The position numbers and the translations under genes were made by a program. From DASZHJ01 sp035604335 (lineage in GTDB: Bacteria > Pseudomonadota > Alphaproteobacteria > ATCC43930 > CGMCC-115725), in contig DATNIT010000295.1 of NCBI GenBank assembly GCA_035604335.1, positions 1 to 64,000 on the forward strand: a DNA stretch of 64,000 nucleotides, given 5' to 3'. The notes beneath the pieces were generated by a model. That model was not told the origin of the DNA. It did no database searches and was given only the letters and a program-made list of their open reading frames with translations. Below, in pieces: positions 1 to 8,234 of the stretch (positions are counted from its first letter, which is position 1; each line of letters starts with the position of its first letter).

Positions 1-141
1 ACAAGATCGAGAACTACTTCTGCCGCATCAAGGATTGGCGCCGCATCGCAACCCGCTACGATAAACTCGCCCGAAACTTCCTCGCCGCCGCAGACCTCGT
101 CGGCGCACTCTATTGGATCAAGCTGTGAGTCCAGACCCTAG
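1..141 (+). mobile_element. Right end of an IS5-type insertion sequence
   Basis: The transposase tail is followed by GAGTCCAGACCCTAG at 127-141, which resembles the short terminal inverted repeats of IS427-group IS5 elements. These elements duplicate short targets such as CTAG, and CTAG is present at 138-141. The other end lies outside the window, so the repeat pair cannot be confirmed. The element abuts the 3' end of the PIN-domain gene. Confidence 0.5.
3..128 (+). CDS. IS5-family transposase, C-terminal fragment
   Basis: Only the last 41 codons lie in the window; the rest is upstream of base 1. The translation begins KIENYFCRIKDWRRIATRYD and ends in ALYWIKL before TGA. This is the conserved end of the DDE transposase of IS5-family elements (the E of the DDE triad followed by a K/R-rich helix). 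It moves the insertion sequence by cut and paste. The stop codon is followed almost at once by the presumed terminal repeat of the element. The gene is convergent with, and overlaps by 19 bases, the PIN-domain gene on the other strand. Whether the upstream part is intact cannot be seen. Confidence 0.75.
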   Translation, partial: KIENYFCRIKDWRRIATRYDKLARNFLAAADLVGALYWIKL

Positions 142-694
142 TAGAAGATGACGACGCGGAAGGATGCAACTGGCTCAGGAGATCGAAGTCGTTGTTCTGG
201 GTGAGCACGGGAATACCGAGCTTCCGCCCGGTCAAGTAGATGAGGGCGTCGTTCAACAGCTCCTTGCGCTGCGCGGGCTGATAATTCTGAGTGCGCGCGA
301 GAGTGCCAGCCATCAGGCCGGCCGTGCTCCACATGTCGTCATCGGGAACCAAGATTCGGTGCGGCGGCATGGCGGCGATGAGGTCCGCATAATGCTTTCG
401 AACCGCACGGTAGCCGCGCGAACCCGGATCTAGATTGCCGAGGCCGACGGTCAGCTCGCCGATGCAGACGGCGCAGTGGTACTGAATGGCATTGTCCACG
501 AGCGCCTGCACGGGCAGCGGAAGCTTCCCCGCCGCGTTGTCGATATAGACGCAGGTATCAAGAAGCAGAGATGCTCGCCCGAGCGCCGCAAGTCGATCCG
601 CGTAAATCCGAGCGGACGAGGCTCTGAGATGCAGCGGAGCGACGGACTTCTCTGGTTTGATCTGCCGGATCGTCCTCGGCAGATCAATACTCAA
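110..694 (-). CDS. PIN-domain toxin (VapC-like ribonuclease)
   Basis: The 194-residue product looks like a PIN-fold ribonuclease toxin. Candidate acidic metal-binding residues are D46 in LLLDTCVYID, E80 in CIGELTVGL, D149 in LLNDALIYLTG and D169 in QNNDFDLL, in the order and spacing expected for PIN toxins that cleave RNA. The start is TTG at 692-694, which overlaps the end of the upstream antitoxin gene by 11 bases, as in many coupled toxin-antitoxin pairs. It is longer than a typical 130-residue VapC because of an N-terminal extension of about 40 residues. The last nine residues or so (from R186) are read from the IS end, so the native C-terminus has been replaced. Activity after this change is uncertain. 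Confidence 0.7.
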   Translation of the reverse strand: MSIDLPRTIRQIKPEKSVAPLHLRASSARIYADRLAALGRASLLLDTCVYIDNAAGKLPLPVQALVDNAIQYHCAVCIGELTVGLGNLDPGSRGYRAVRKHYADLIAAMPPHRILVPDDDMWSTAGLMAGTLARTQNYQPAQRKELLNDALIYLTGRKLGIPVLTQNNDFDLLSQLHPSASSSSTRVWTHSLIQ

Positions 695-1061
695 GCCTAT
701 GATCCCTTCCGAGCTCTCCGCGATGCTCCTTCATGAATTTCGCTACGGGGTCGGGGAGCGCCAGCGTCGCCAGCGCAACCTCGACCAGAACCGTCTTCGA
801 TGTAATGCCCGTCCGACGTTGGGCCTCTCTCAACAGAGCCGGCGTGGTCCGCGCGGTTACGTGCGCCGACCTCTCGCCATCGAGCAATCCGGCCTTCTTG
901 GCGTCGTCGATGATCGTCGACAGGCGACCCACGGCTTTCGCCGGCCGCGACGCACTTCGCCGAGCCGGTTTCCCGGCAAGCTCGAGCGCAGCGGCCGTGG
1001 CTTCGCGTTGCCGCTTCTTTCGCTGGCTGGTCTTCGCGAATCGCTTCAGAAGCTTGCCCAT
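684..1061 (-). CDS. Putative antitoxin partner of the PIN toxin
   Basis: This 125-residue, Lys/Arg-rich protein is encoded directly upstream of the PIN gene on the same strand and overlaps its start. Its N-terminus (MGKLLKRFAKTSQRKKRQRE) is strongly basic. The C-terminal half contains a helix-turn-helix or ribbon-helix-helix-like stretch (LLREAQRRTGITSKTVLVEV). The ATG at 1059-1061 is preferred over the ORF's first ATG 17 codons upstream because GGGGAGAGG sits just before it. By position and charge it is the likely antitoxin: it would bind and neutralise the PIN ribonuclease and repress the operon. No named antitoxin family was recognised, so the role rests on context. Confidence 0.55.
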   Translation of the reverse strand: MGKLLKRFAKTSQRKKRQREATAAALELAGKPARRSASRPAKAVGRLSTIIDDAKKAGLLDGERSAHVTARTTPALLREAQRRTGITSKTVLVEVALATLALPDPVAKFMKEHRGELGRDHRLEY

Positions 1062-1137
1062 GATCGCCTCTCCCCGTGTGTTCACAATGAGCCGCACTGT
1101 GACACAAGGCAAGCGAGATCGGGCACGACGGAAGCAT

Positions 1138-1222
1138 CCCCCTCACCCAGCTCCGGCTAAGCTCACTTCGTTCGCTAAGCCTGCGCAACCCTCTCCCCAT
1201 GGGGGCGAGGGAAGGGTGAGGC
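1138..1222. repeat. Intergenic repeat, family A (copy 1)
   Basis: The copy is bounded by CCCCTCACCC and GGGTGAGG and contains a CTAAGC/GCTAAGCC core with a CCCTCTCCCC-type arm. Related copies lie near 2452, 14010, 40286 and 43716. It sits between the antitoxin promoter side and the 3' end of the phosphotransferase gene. The inverted arms could fold into a hairpin and act as a terminator for the minus-strand gene. Confidence 0.6.
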
Positions 1223-1264
1223 CACCATCGAGGCCTGTCCCGGCCCTCCTCGTTTTCCTGCGCC

Positions 1265-2329
1265 CTACCCCCGCTGCATCCTCTCCACCTGCTCCCAGCC
1301 CAGCCGCGCCAGCACCTTCGCGCGATCGCCGGACTCGCGGGCCCGGCTGCTCGCGGCGGTGCCGTCGCGGACGCGGCCCATGATGCCCTGGAGGATCGCG
1401 GCCAGGCGGAACATGTTGTAGGCGAGGTAGAAGTCCCAGTTGGGGATCTCGGCGCGGCCGGTGCGGCGGCAGTACGCGGCGCGGTACTCGGCCTCGCCGG
1501 GGATGCCGAGCGCCGCCAGGTCGGCGCCGCCGAGGCCGCGGAACGAGCCCGGCGGCAGGCGCCAGCTCATGGCGTGATAGGCGAAGTCACCGAGCGGGCT
1601 GCCGAGGGTCGAGAGCTCCCAGTCCAGCACCGCCAGCACCCGCGGCTCGACGGCATGGAAGATCATGTTGTCGAGGCGATAGTCGCCGTGGACGATCGAG
1701 GTGGACTCGTCGGGCGGCACGTTCGCGGGCAGCCACTCGATGAGATTGTCCATCGCCTCGATGCGCTCGGTCTCCGACGCGCGGTACTGCCGGGTCCAGC
1801 GGTCGATCTGGCGCGCGACGTAATTGCCGGGCTTGCCGTAGTCGCCGAGGCCGATGGCGGCGTAGTCGATCGTGTGCAGCCGGGCGATCACCGCATTCAT
1901 GGCGTCGTAGACGCGGCCACGCTCCTCGCGGCCGAGCTCGGGGAGCCTCGGATCCCAGAACACCCGGCCCTCCACGCACTCCATCACGAAAAAGGCCGTG
2001 CCGATCACGCCCTCGTCGGCGCAGAGACCGTAGGTCCGCGGCACCGGAAATCCCACCCCGCCGAGCGCGGTGATGACGCGATACTCGCGGTCGACGGCAT
2101 GGGCGGACGGCAGCAGCTTGCCCGGCGGCTTGCGGCGGAGCACGTAGCGGCCGCCGGCGGAGCCCAAGCGATAGGTCGGGTTCGACTGGCCGCCGCGGAA
2201 CTGCTCGACCTCGAGCGGGCCGCGGAACCCCGGGACATGGGCGGCCATCCAACCCTCGAGCGCGCCGACATCGAAGCGGAGCCGCTCCACCACCGGCATG
2301 GTGCCGACGAATGTCTCTGTATCGCTCAT
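1265..2329 (-). CDS. Phosphotransferase family protein (APH/ACAD10-like)
   Basis: The 354-residue protein belongs to the aminoglycoside phosphotransferase/choline kinase fold. The Brenner-type motif HGDYRLDN starts at H214 and supplies the catalytic Asp. VLDWELSTLGSPLGD follows and carries the Mg-binding Asp. The N-terminal GGQSNPTYRL and YVLRRKPPGK form the nucleotide loop and the ATP-binding Lys. The closest recognised subgroup is the one related to the kinase domain of acyl-CoA dehydrogenases ACAD10/11, which phosphorylates hydroxy-acyl compounds; the substrate here is unknown. The start is ATG at 2327-2329. The gene diverges from the aspartate dehydrogenase gene with a family A repeat between them. 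Confidence 0.8.
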   Translation of the reverse strand: MSDTETFVGTMPVVERLRFDVGALEGWMAAHVPGFRGPLEVEQFRGGQSNPTYRLGSAGGRYVLRRKPPGKLLPSAHAVDREYRVITALGGVGFPVPRTYGLCADEGVIGTAFFVMECVEGRVFWDPRLPELGREERGRVYDAMNAVIARLHTIDYAAIGLGDYGKPGNYVARQIDRWTRQYRASETERIEAMDNLIEWLPANVPPDESTSIVHGDYRLDNMIFHAVEPRVLAVLDWELSTLGSPLGDFAYHAMSWRLPPGSFRGLGGADLAALGIPGEAEYRAAYCRRTGRAEIPNWDFYLAYNMFRLAAILQGIMGRVRDGTAASSRARESGDRAKVLARLGWEQVERMQRG

Positions 2330-2451
2330 GCGCGGGCGACCTTGGCCTCTTCTGCTCGCTCCATAGATATCGGAACCTCCGGCCTTGGCAAATCCGTTTC
2401 CCTGCTGCGATGCTGGGCGAAGGCTAGTGCGCGTTTCGTCTGACTCGAAGC

Positions 2452-2541
2452 GCCCCCTCACCCTCCCCTCTCCCCGCTGGGGAGAGGGTTGCGAAGGCTT
2501 AGCGAGCGCAGCGAGCTTAGCCGGACCTGGGTGAGGGGGAT
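2452..2541. repeat. Intergenic repeat, family A (copy 2) with strong hairpin
   Basis: CCCTCTCCCC at 2466-2475 pairs perfectly with GGGGAGAGGG at 2479-2488 across a three-base loop. It is followed by the CTTAGCGAGCGCAGCGAGCT core and a closing GGGTGAGGGGG. It lies in the divergent region between the phosphotransferase and aspartate dehydrogenase genes, so here it cannot serve as a simple 3' terminator. Confidence 0.65.
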
Positions 2542-2587
2542 CTTCTCTCAGATCGGGACGCGCTCGAGACACAACAGGAGACTGCCG

Positions 2588-3412
2588 ATGAGTACGACCG
2601 CGGATAAGACCCTCGGGGTGGGGATCGGCGGGTTGGGGACGATCGGGCTGCCGGTCGCGCGGTGGCTGGCGACCGGCCCGCAGGGCCTGAGGCTGGTGGC
2701 GGTCTCCGCACGAAATCGTGAACGCGCGGCGGAGCGGCTCTCCGCGGTCGGGATCGCGGTGCCGGTGGTGCCGGCCGAGGCGCTCGCCGAGCGCGCGGAC
2801 GTCGTGATCGAGTGCATGCCGGCCGCCTCGTTCGACGCGGTGGCGGTGCCCGCGGTCGAGGCCGGCCGCATCTTCGTCGCGCTGAGCGCCGGCGCCCTGC
2901 TGGAGCGCCTGCATCTCGTCGAGACCGCGCGCCGGACCGGCGCCCGGATCATCGTGCCGTCCGGCGCGATCCTCGGGCTCGACGCCGTGCGCGGCGCGGC
3001 TCAGGGCACCATCCGCTCCGTCAAGATGATCACGTGCAAGCCGCCGCAAAGCCTTGCGGGCTCGCCTTATCTGGAGCAGCACCGCATCTCGCTCGAGGGC
3101 CTGACGCAGCCGATCCGGGTTTTCGCGGGAACGGCGCGCGAGGGCGCGCGCGGATTTCCCGCGAACGTCAACGTGGCGGCCGCGCTCGGGATGGCCGGCA
3201 TCGGCCCCGACGCCACCACGCTGGAGATCTGGGCCGACCCCGCGCTGACGCGCAACACGCATCGGATCGAGGTCGAGGCGGACAGCGCGCGCTTCTCCAT
3301 GACGATCGAGGGCGTGCCCTCCGAGGACAACGCGCGCACCGGCAAGCTCACGCCGCTCAGCGTCATCGCCTGCCTCAAGGGGCTGGTCGAGCCGCTCCGC
3401 ATCGGCACGTGA
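2588..3412 (+). CDS. nadX: Probable L-aspartate dehydrogenase
   Basis: The 274-residue protein has an N-terminal Rossmann fold with GIGGLG at residues 12-17 and a C-terminal domain of the DUF108/AspDH type. The region around NTHRIEVEADS carries H225 in the position of the catalytic His of aspartate dehydrogenases. The enzyme oxidises L-aspartate with NAD(P)+ to iminoaspartate, which can feed NAD synthesis or release ammonia and oxaloacetate. AGGAG precedes the ATG at 2588 by eight bases, so this start is preferred over the longer ORF beginning in the repeat. No nadA or nadC is nearby. The Liv-type transporter follows on the same strand, so a catabolic role is as likely as a biosynthetic one. 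Confidence 0.75.
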   Translation: MSTTADKTLGVGIGGLGTIGLPVARWLATGPQGLRLVAVSARNRERAAERLSAVGIAVPVVPAEALAERADVVIECMPAASFDAVAVPAVEAGRIFVALSAGALLERLHLVETARRTGARIIVPSGAILGLDAVRGAAQGTIRSVKMITCKPPQSLAGSPYLEQHRISLEGLTQPIRVFAGTAREGARGFPANVNVAAALGMAGIGPDATTLEIWADPALTRNTHRIEVEADSARFSMTIEGVPSEDNARTGKLTPLSVIACLKGLVEPLRIGT

Positions 3413-3492
3413 CAGGCTCAAAACCTCTCGACTGATACCCATTCGCAAGGCATATAGGAGCGGCCTCCTCGCCCAATGAATGGCGGGGGGAC

Positions 3493-3522
3493 AGAGCCCG
3501 CCGCCGTGGCGGACGCGGCTCT
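3493..3522 (+). terminator. Stem-loop downstream of nadX
   Basis: AGAGCC at 3493-3498 pairs with GGCTCT at 3517-3522, with an inner CCGCCGTGGCGG pairing and an AT-rich run directly after. It could terminate nadX or act as a leader attenuator of the liv operon that starts at 3556. Confidence 0.45.
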
Positions 3523-3555
3523 GATTAAAATTTAATCGCCTGGGGAGGCAAGCCT

Positions 3556-4806
3556 ATGAGCAAGACACCATCCAGTCGGATTCCGCGCCGCACGATCCTG
3601 CGGGCCGGCGTGGCGGCCGGCGCCCTGCAAATCACGTCGCCGTTCATCCTGACCGCGCTCGGCGAAACGCCGGTCAAGATCGGCATGGTCAATCCGCTGA
3701 CCGGCGTCCTCTCGGCTCTCGCTCAGAGCGAGGTCGACGGCGCCAAATATGCCGAGGCCGAGATCAACAAGAAGGGCGGCATCCTCGGCCGCCCGGTCGA
3801 GCTGCTGGTCGAGGACTCCGCGAACGACGTCGGCACCGGCGTGCAGAAGACGCGCAAGCTGATCGACCGCGACCAGGTGGACGTGATCCTCGGCGACGTG
3901 AACTCCGGCATCGCCGCCGCGATGGGACAGGTCACCAACGAGAAGAAGGTGTTCCACATCGTGCCGGGCGGCCATACCGACACGATCACCGGCACGGATT
4001 GCCATTGGAACGTGTTCCGCGTCTGCAACGACACCACGATGGATACCTCGGCGATCACGCCCGAGCTGGTGAAGCGCTTCGGCAAGAAATGGTTCTTCAT
4101 CACGCCGGACTACGCCTACGGGCACTCGCTCCAGGACGGCTTCATCAAGGCCCTGAAGAAGCTCGGCGGGACCTATGACGGCGACTATCTGCCGATCAAC
4201 AACCAGGATTTCTCGGCCACCCTGATCAAGGCCAAGGGCTACAAGCCGGACGTGCTGCTCAACAACATGGGCGGCCTCACGCAGATCAACTGCATGAAGC
4301 AGATCGTCCAGTTCGGGCTGCAGAAGGACATGGCGCTCGGCGGGGCGTTGTTCGAGTTCGAGACGGTGAAGGCGCTGCAGCCGGAGGCGCAGGCGGGCTG
4401 GTGGGTGATGGAGTGGTGGTGGGATCAGCCCAAGGTGCCGGAAGTCGGCAAGTTCGTCGCCGACTACCGCGCGGCCACCAAGAAGACGCCGTCCGCGCGC
4501 GACTGGTTCGGCTACGTGTCCATGCACACGGTGCGGGTCGCCGCGGAGAAGGCCAAATCGCTCGACGGGCCAAAGCTTTCGTTGACCATGGAAGACATGG
4601 AGCTGCCCCCGGACGTGGCGCTGCAGGCGGGCAAGGTGCGCTACCGCGCGGGCGACCACGAGCTCATGCCGTCCGTCTTCATCGGCCAGATGCATCCGCC
4701 CAAGGCCGGCCCGGACGACGTGTACACGATCGAGGCGGCCGTACCGGGCGACGATGCCGCCGGACCGGTTGCGGATACCGGCTGCAAGATGGTGCATCCG
4801 GCCTGA
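3556..4806 (+). CDS. Branched-chain/amide-type ABC transporter substrate-binding protein
   Basis: The 416-residue precursor has a twin-arginine signal (IPRRTILRAGVAAGALQ, RR at 11-12), so it is probably exported folded to the periplasm. The mature part begins with VKIGMVNPLTGVLSALAQSE, typical of type I periplasmic binding proteins of the LivJ/amide (UrtA/AmiC-like) family. It contains the ILGRPVELLVEDSANDVGTG segment of the ligand cleft. GGGGAGG precedes the ATG. It is the first gene of a complete transporter operon (binding protein, two permeases, two ATPases). Substrates in this family include branched-chain amino acids, amides, urea and aromatic acids; which one applies here cannot be read from sequence. 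Confidence 0.85.
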   Translation: MSKTPSSRIPRRTILRAGVAAGALQITSPFILTALGETPVKIGMVNPLTGVLSALAQSEVDGAKYAEAEINKKGGILGRPVELLVEDSANDVGTGVQKTRKLIDRDQVDVILGDVNSGIAAAMGQVTNEKKVFHIVPGGHTDTITGTDCHWNVFRVCNDTTMDTSAITPELVKRFGKKWFFITPDYAYGHSLQDGFIKALKKLGGTYDGDYLPINNQDFSATLIKAKGYKPDVLLNNMGGLTQINCMKQIVQFGLQKDMALGGALFEFETVKALQPEAQAGWWVMEWWWDQPKVPEVGKFVADYRAATKKTPSARDWFGYVSMHTVRVAAEKAKSLDGPKLSLTMEDMELPPDVALQAGKVRYRAGDHELMPSVFIGQMHPPKAGPDDVYTIEAAVPGDDAAGPVADTGCKMVHPA

Positions 4807-4826
4807 GCGGTTCGCTGACATCCGTC

Positions 4827-4860
4827 CCGCCGGCGCGCGGCCTGTGGCGCGCGCCGGCGG
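4827..4860 (+). other. Intra-operon stem-loop after the binding-protein gene
   Basis: A perfect 12-base stem pairs 4827-4838 (CCGCCGGCGCGC) with 4849-4860 (GCGCGCCGGCGG), with a ten-base loop and no T-run. It lies between the binding-protein gene and the first permease gene. Hairpins here are known to stabilise the upstream message so that the binding protein is made in excess. Confidence 0.6.
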
Positions 4861-4901
4861 CGACGGGCAGCGGTTGATCGGACCCCGCGAGAGGCGTCCC
4901 G

Positions 4902-5768
4902 ATGCTCACACTCATCCTCTACAACGTCACCAACGGGCTGATGCTCGGCGCGTTCTACGTGCTGATGGCGCTCGGCCTGTCGCTGATCCTCAATCTCAGC
5001 AACGTCATCAATTTCGCGCACGGGAATTTTCTGGCGCTCGGCGCCTACATGGCGCTCGAGCTCACGAAAGTGGTGGGTTTTTGGGGCGCGTTTCTGATCG
5101 CGCCGCTGCTGACGGCGCTGTTCGGCGTCGCGGTCGAGCTGCTGATGCGCTTCGTCTACCGGCGCGACCCCGTCTACAGCCTGCTGCTGACCTTCGGGCT
5201 CGCCTTCGTCATGCAGGGGCTCATGCTCTGGTGGTGGGGCCCGACGCCCCAGGAGATGCATATGGTGCCGGCCTTGGAAGCGCCGGTCAGCGCCGACCTG
5301 TTCTTCATCACGTGGTATCGGGTGTTCATGGTGGCCATCGTCATCGTCACCGTGATCGGCGTCTTCGCGTTCCTGCGGTACACGAGGGTGGGCCTGCGCA
5401 TCCGCGCGGGCACCCTCGATCTCGACACCGTGTCGGCGCTCGGGGTCAACGTGAAGCTGCTCCGCACCTTCAACTTCACCATGGGGTGCCTGCTCGCGGG
5501 GCTGAGCGGCGTGCTCGCCACCGGCGCGATCGGCATCAACCCCAACATGGGCGATGACCTGCTGATGCCCAGCTTCATCGCGATCATCATCGGCGGGGTC
5601 GGCAGCCTGACCGGGACGCTGTTCGGCGGATTGCTGATCGGCGTCACGGCGGCGCTCACCGCCGCCGTTTATCCGGCCGCCAGCGAGGTCGTGATCTTCG
5701 TGATGCTGGTCCTGGTGCTGCTGATCCGGCCGCGCGGGCTCATGGGCGAGGAAGGGATGCTGACGTGA
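4902..5768 (+). CDS. livH: LivH-type ABC transporter permease
   Basis: The 288-residue integral membrane protein has about eight hydrophobic segments and starts MLTLILYNVTNGLMLGAFYV. The SLILNLSNVINFAHGNFLAL segment is a hallmark of LivH permeases, and GINPNMGDDLLMPSFIAIII matches the conserved C-terminal part. It forms the inner-membrane pore together with LivM. Its stop overlaps the next gene's GTG by four bases (5765-5768), which indicates translational coupling. Confidence 0.85.
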   Translation: MLTLILYNVTNGLMLGAFYVLMALGLSLILNLSNVINFAHGNFLALGAYMALELTKVVGFWGAFLIAPLLTALFGVAVELLMRFVYRRDPVYSLLLTFGLAFVMQGLMLWWWGPTPQEMHMVPALEAPVSADLFFITWYRVFMVAIVIVTVIGVFAFLRYTRVGLRIRAGTLDLDTVSALGVNVKLLRTFNFTMGCLLAGLSGVLATGAIGINPNMGDDLLMPSFIAIIIGGVGSLTGTLFGGLLIGVTAALTAAVYPAASEVVIFVMLVLVLLIRPRGLMGEEGMLT

Positions 5769-6751
5769 GCAGCGCAACCGCCATCGCCGCCAGGGATGAG
5801 CAACCCCTCTACAGGCGTTGGCTGCCGCTCGCGGTGATGTCGCTCGCGCTGATCACGGCCCCCCTCTGGTTCCCGCGGCTGGGCGGCTATACCGCGCTCG
5901 CCAGCGGCGTGCTGGTGTTCGGCCTCGCGGCCATGGGGCTCAACCTGCTGCTGGGATTCACCGGCGTCTTGAGCTTCGGTCACGCCGCTTATTTCGGGCT
6001 CGGCGCCTATGGCGCGGGGCTCATGCTCAAATACGTGGCGCCCAGCACGCCGCTCGCCATCCTGGTCGGGACCTTGCTCGGCGGCCTCGCCGGCACGCTT
6101 TTCGGCCTGCTGATCGTGCGACGGCGCGGCGTCTATTTCGCCATGTGCACCATCGCCTTCGGGCAGATCTTCTACTACATCGCCTACAAGTGGAACGATT
6201 TCACCGGCGGCTTCGACGGGTTGCGCGGGTTCCATCGCGAGCCCATCGGGTTCGGGGCGCTCGCCTTCGATATCACGAACGACACCCCGTTCTACTACTT
6301 CACCCTGTTAGTCTTCGCCATCGCCGTCGCGCTCATGGGCCTGCTGCTGCGCTCGCCCTTCGGACGCACGCTGCGCGCGATCCGCGAGAACGAGCGCCGC
6401 GCGCGCTTCCTGGGCATTCCCGTCGAGCGGCACATCTGGCTCTCCTTCTCGATCTCCTGCTTCTTCACCGCGCTCGCCGGCACGCTCTACGCGCTCCTCA
6501 ACAATTTCGCCGATCCGCTGGCGCTGCACTACTCGCAGTCCGGCTATTTCGTGATCATGGCGGTGCTCGGCGGCATGCGCTCGTTCTGGGGACCCTTGCT
6601 GGGTGCGGCGGTATTCTGGGTGCTGAAGGATTTCCTCTCCTCCGCCTTGCCGACGGAATGGATGGCGTTCCTGGGCGCCATCTTCATGCTGTCGGTGCTG
6701 TTCTTCCCGCGGGGCATGCTGGGCATGCTGAAGCGGCGGGGCGTCGAGTGA
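5765..6751 (+). CDS. livM: LivM-type ABC transporter permease
   Basis: The 328-residue second permease contains GLNLLLGFTGVLSFGHAAYF, the LivM counterpart of the LivH motif, and the cytoplasmic loop RSPFGRTLRAIRENERRARF that docks the ATPases. It starts at GTG 5765, overlapping livH, and ends in GAGTGA, which overlaps the potential start of livG. It pairs with LivH to form the channel. Confidence 0.85.
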   Translation: MSSATAIAARDEQPLYRRWLPLAVMSLALITAPLWFPRLGGYTALASGVLVFGLAAMGLNLLLGFTGVLSFGHAAYFGLGAYGAGLMLKYVAPSTPLAILVGTLLGGLAGTLFGLLIVRRRGVYFAMCTIAFGQIFYYIAYKWNDFTGGFDGLRGFHREPIGFGALAFDITNDTPFYYFTLLVFAIAVALMGLLLRSPFGRTLRAIRENERRARFLGIPVERHIWLSFSISCFFTALAGTLYALLNNFADPLALHYSQSGYFVIMAVLGGMRSFWGPLLGAAVFWVLKDFLSSALPTEWMAFLGAIFMLSVLFFPRGMLGMLKRRGVE

Positions 6752-6753
6752 CC

Positions 6754-7497
6754 ATGCTAGAGGTCCGCAAGGTCTCCAAGAATTTCGGCAGCCTGGTCGC
6801 GGTGCAGAACGTGTCGCTGACGGTCCAACCCGGCGAGCTCAGGGCGATCATCGGCCCCAACGGCGCCGGCAAGACGACCTTCTTCAACATGATCAGCGGC
6901 TACTTCCCGCCGAGCTCCGGCTCGATCGTGTTCGACGGTCGAGATGTGACGAGGATTTCGGCCCATAGGCGGGTCGCGTTCGGCATGGCGCGCACGTTTC
7001 AGATCACCGAGATCTTTCCGGAACTGACGGTGCACGAGAATGTGCTGAGCGCGGCCGAGGTGGCGGCGGGCCAGCGCCTGCACATGTGGATCGCGCGCGC
7101 CGACGTGGGACGCGCCGAGCGGGTGGTCGCGGAGATGCTGGCGCTGGTCGGGCTCTCCTCGAAGGCGAACCGGCTCGTCGGCGAGCTCTCGCACGGCGAC
7201 CAGAGGGCCACCGAGATCGCGATGGCGCTCGCGCTTCGGCCGAAACTCCTTCTGCTGGACGAGCCCACCGCCGGCATGGGCGACCAGGAAACCTACGAGA
7301 TCACCGGGCTGATCCGCCGGCTGCATCGCGACAACAAATTCACCATCGTGCTGATCGAGCACGACATGCGCGTGGTGTTCCATTTGGCCGATCGGATCAC
7401 CGTGCTCGATCAGGGCAGACTGCTGGCGGAGGGCACACCGGGCGAGATCGCGGCATCGGCCGCGGTGCGGGCTGCCTACCTGGGAGAGGCCGCTTGA
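6754..7497 (+). CDS. livG: LivG-type ABC transporter ATP-binding protein
   Basis: The 247-residue ATPase has a Walker A of GPNGAGKTT, a Walker B of LLLLDEPTAGM and the switch His in IVLIEHDMRVV. The signature region reads LSHGDQRATEIAMAL instead of the common LSGGQQ; the SHGDQR variant is usual in urea/amide-type LivG homologues. Two starts are possible: GTG at 6748, which overlaps the livM stop, or ATG at 6754, used here. It energises the LivHM permease together with LivF. Confidence 0.85.
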   Translation: MLEVRKVSKNFGSLVAVQNVSLTVQPGELRAIIGPNGAGKTTFFNMISGYFPPSSGSIVFDGRDVTRISAHRRVAFGMARTFQITEIFPELTVHENVLSAAEVAAGQRLHMWIARADVGRAERVVAEMLALVGLSSKANRLVGELSHGDQRATEIAMALALRPKLLLLDEPTAGMGDQETYEITGLIRRLHRDNKFTIVLIEHDMRVVFHLADRITVLDQGRLLAEGTPGEIAASAAVRAAYLGEAA

Positions 7498-8234
7498 AGC
7501 CGCTCGAGGCCGAGGGCCTGCACAGCTTCTATGGCAAGAGCCACATCTTGCACGGCGTCGGCCTGGAGGTGAACGAAGGCGAGATCGTCACCCTCCTCGG
7601 CCGCAACGGCGCCGGCAAGACTACCACGCTCCGAAGCATCATGGGCCTGACGCCGCCGCGCGAGGGCAGCGTCAAGATCTTCGGGCAAGAGGCGAGCCGG
7701 ATGCCGACATTCCAGATCGCGGGACTCGGTGTCGGCTACGTGCCGGAGGGGCGGAAGATCTTCGCCAACCTCACTGTCGAAGAGAACTTGAGAGTGCCGC
7801 TCGTGCGTTCGGGGTCGTGGACGATCGAGCGCGTTTTCCAGACGTTCCCCCGGCTCGCGGAGCGCCGGAGCAATCGGGGTCGACAACTCTCAGGCGGAGA
7901 GCAGGAGATGCTCTCGATCGCGCGCGCGCTGGTGCTCAACCCGAAGCTCCTCTTGCTCGACGAGCCGAGCCAGGGCCTCGCGCCGCTGATCGTGAAAGAG
8001 GTGTTCCGGATCATCGGATCGATGCGCGCGGAGGGCATCGCGGTGCTGCTGGTCGAGCAAAACGTCCGGGTCAGCCTTGCGATCGCCGACCGCGCTTACG
8101 TGCTCGACCACGGCGAGATTGTCTACCGCGGCGGCGCCAAGGAACTCGCCGCCGACGAGGAGCGGGTGCAGGCGCTGGCCGGGGCCAGCGCCGAGAAATG
8201 GTCACACGAAGAGCAGCCCTCCGCGCCGGGGTAA
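7494..8234 (+). CDS. livF: LivF-type ABC transporter ATP-binding protein
   Basis: The 246-residue ATPase has a Walker A of GRNGAGKTTT, the LivF-specific stretch GVGYVPEGRKIFANLTVEEN, the signature LSGGEQEMLSIARAL and a Walker B of LLLLDEPSQGL. The start is TTG at 7494-7496, which overlaps the livG stop by four bases; GGGAGAGG lies at 7482-7489. It is the last gene of the liv operon. No terminator with a clear T-run follows. Confidence 0.85.
   Translation: MKPLEAEGLHSFYGKSHILHGVGLEVNEGEIVTLLGRNGAGKTTTLRSIMGLTPPREGSVKIFGQEASRMPTFQIAGLGVGYVPEGRKIFANLTVEENLRVPLVRSGSWTIERVFQTFPRLAERRSNRGRQLSGGEQEMLSIARALVLNPKLLLLDEPSQGLAPLIVKEVFRIIGSMRAEGIAVLLVEQNVRVSLAIADRAYVLDHGEIVYRGGAKELAADEERVQALAGASAEKWSHEEQPSAPG

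Noticed and set aside
1265..3448. A 727-residue minus-strand ORF spanning the phosphotransferase and nadX region
   Set aside because: Only its last 354 codons are the real phosphotransferase gene; the rest is antisense to nadX and passes through a repeat.
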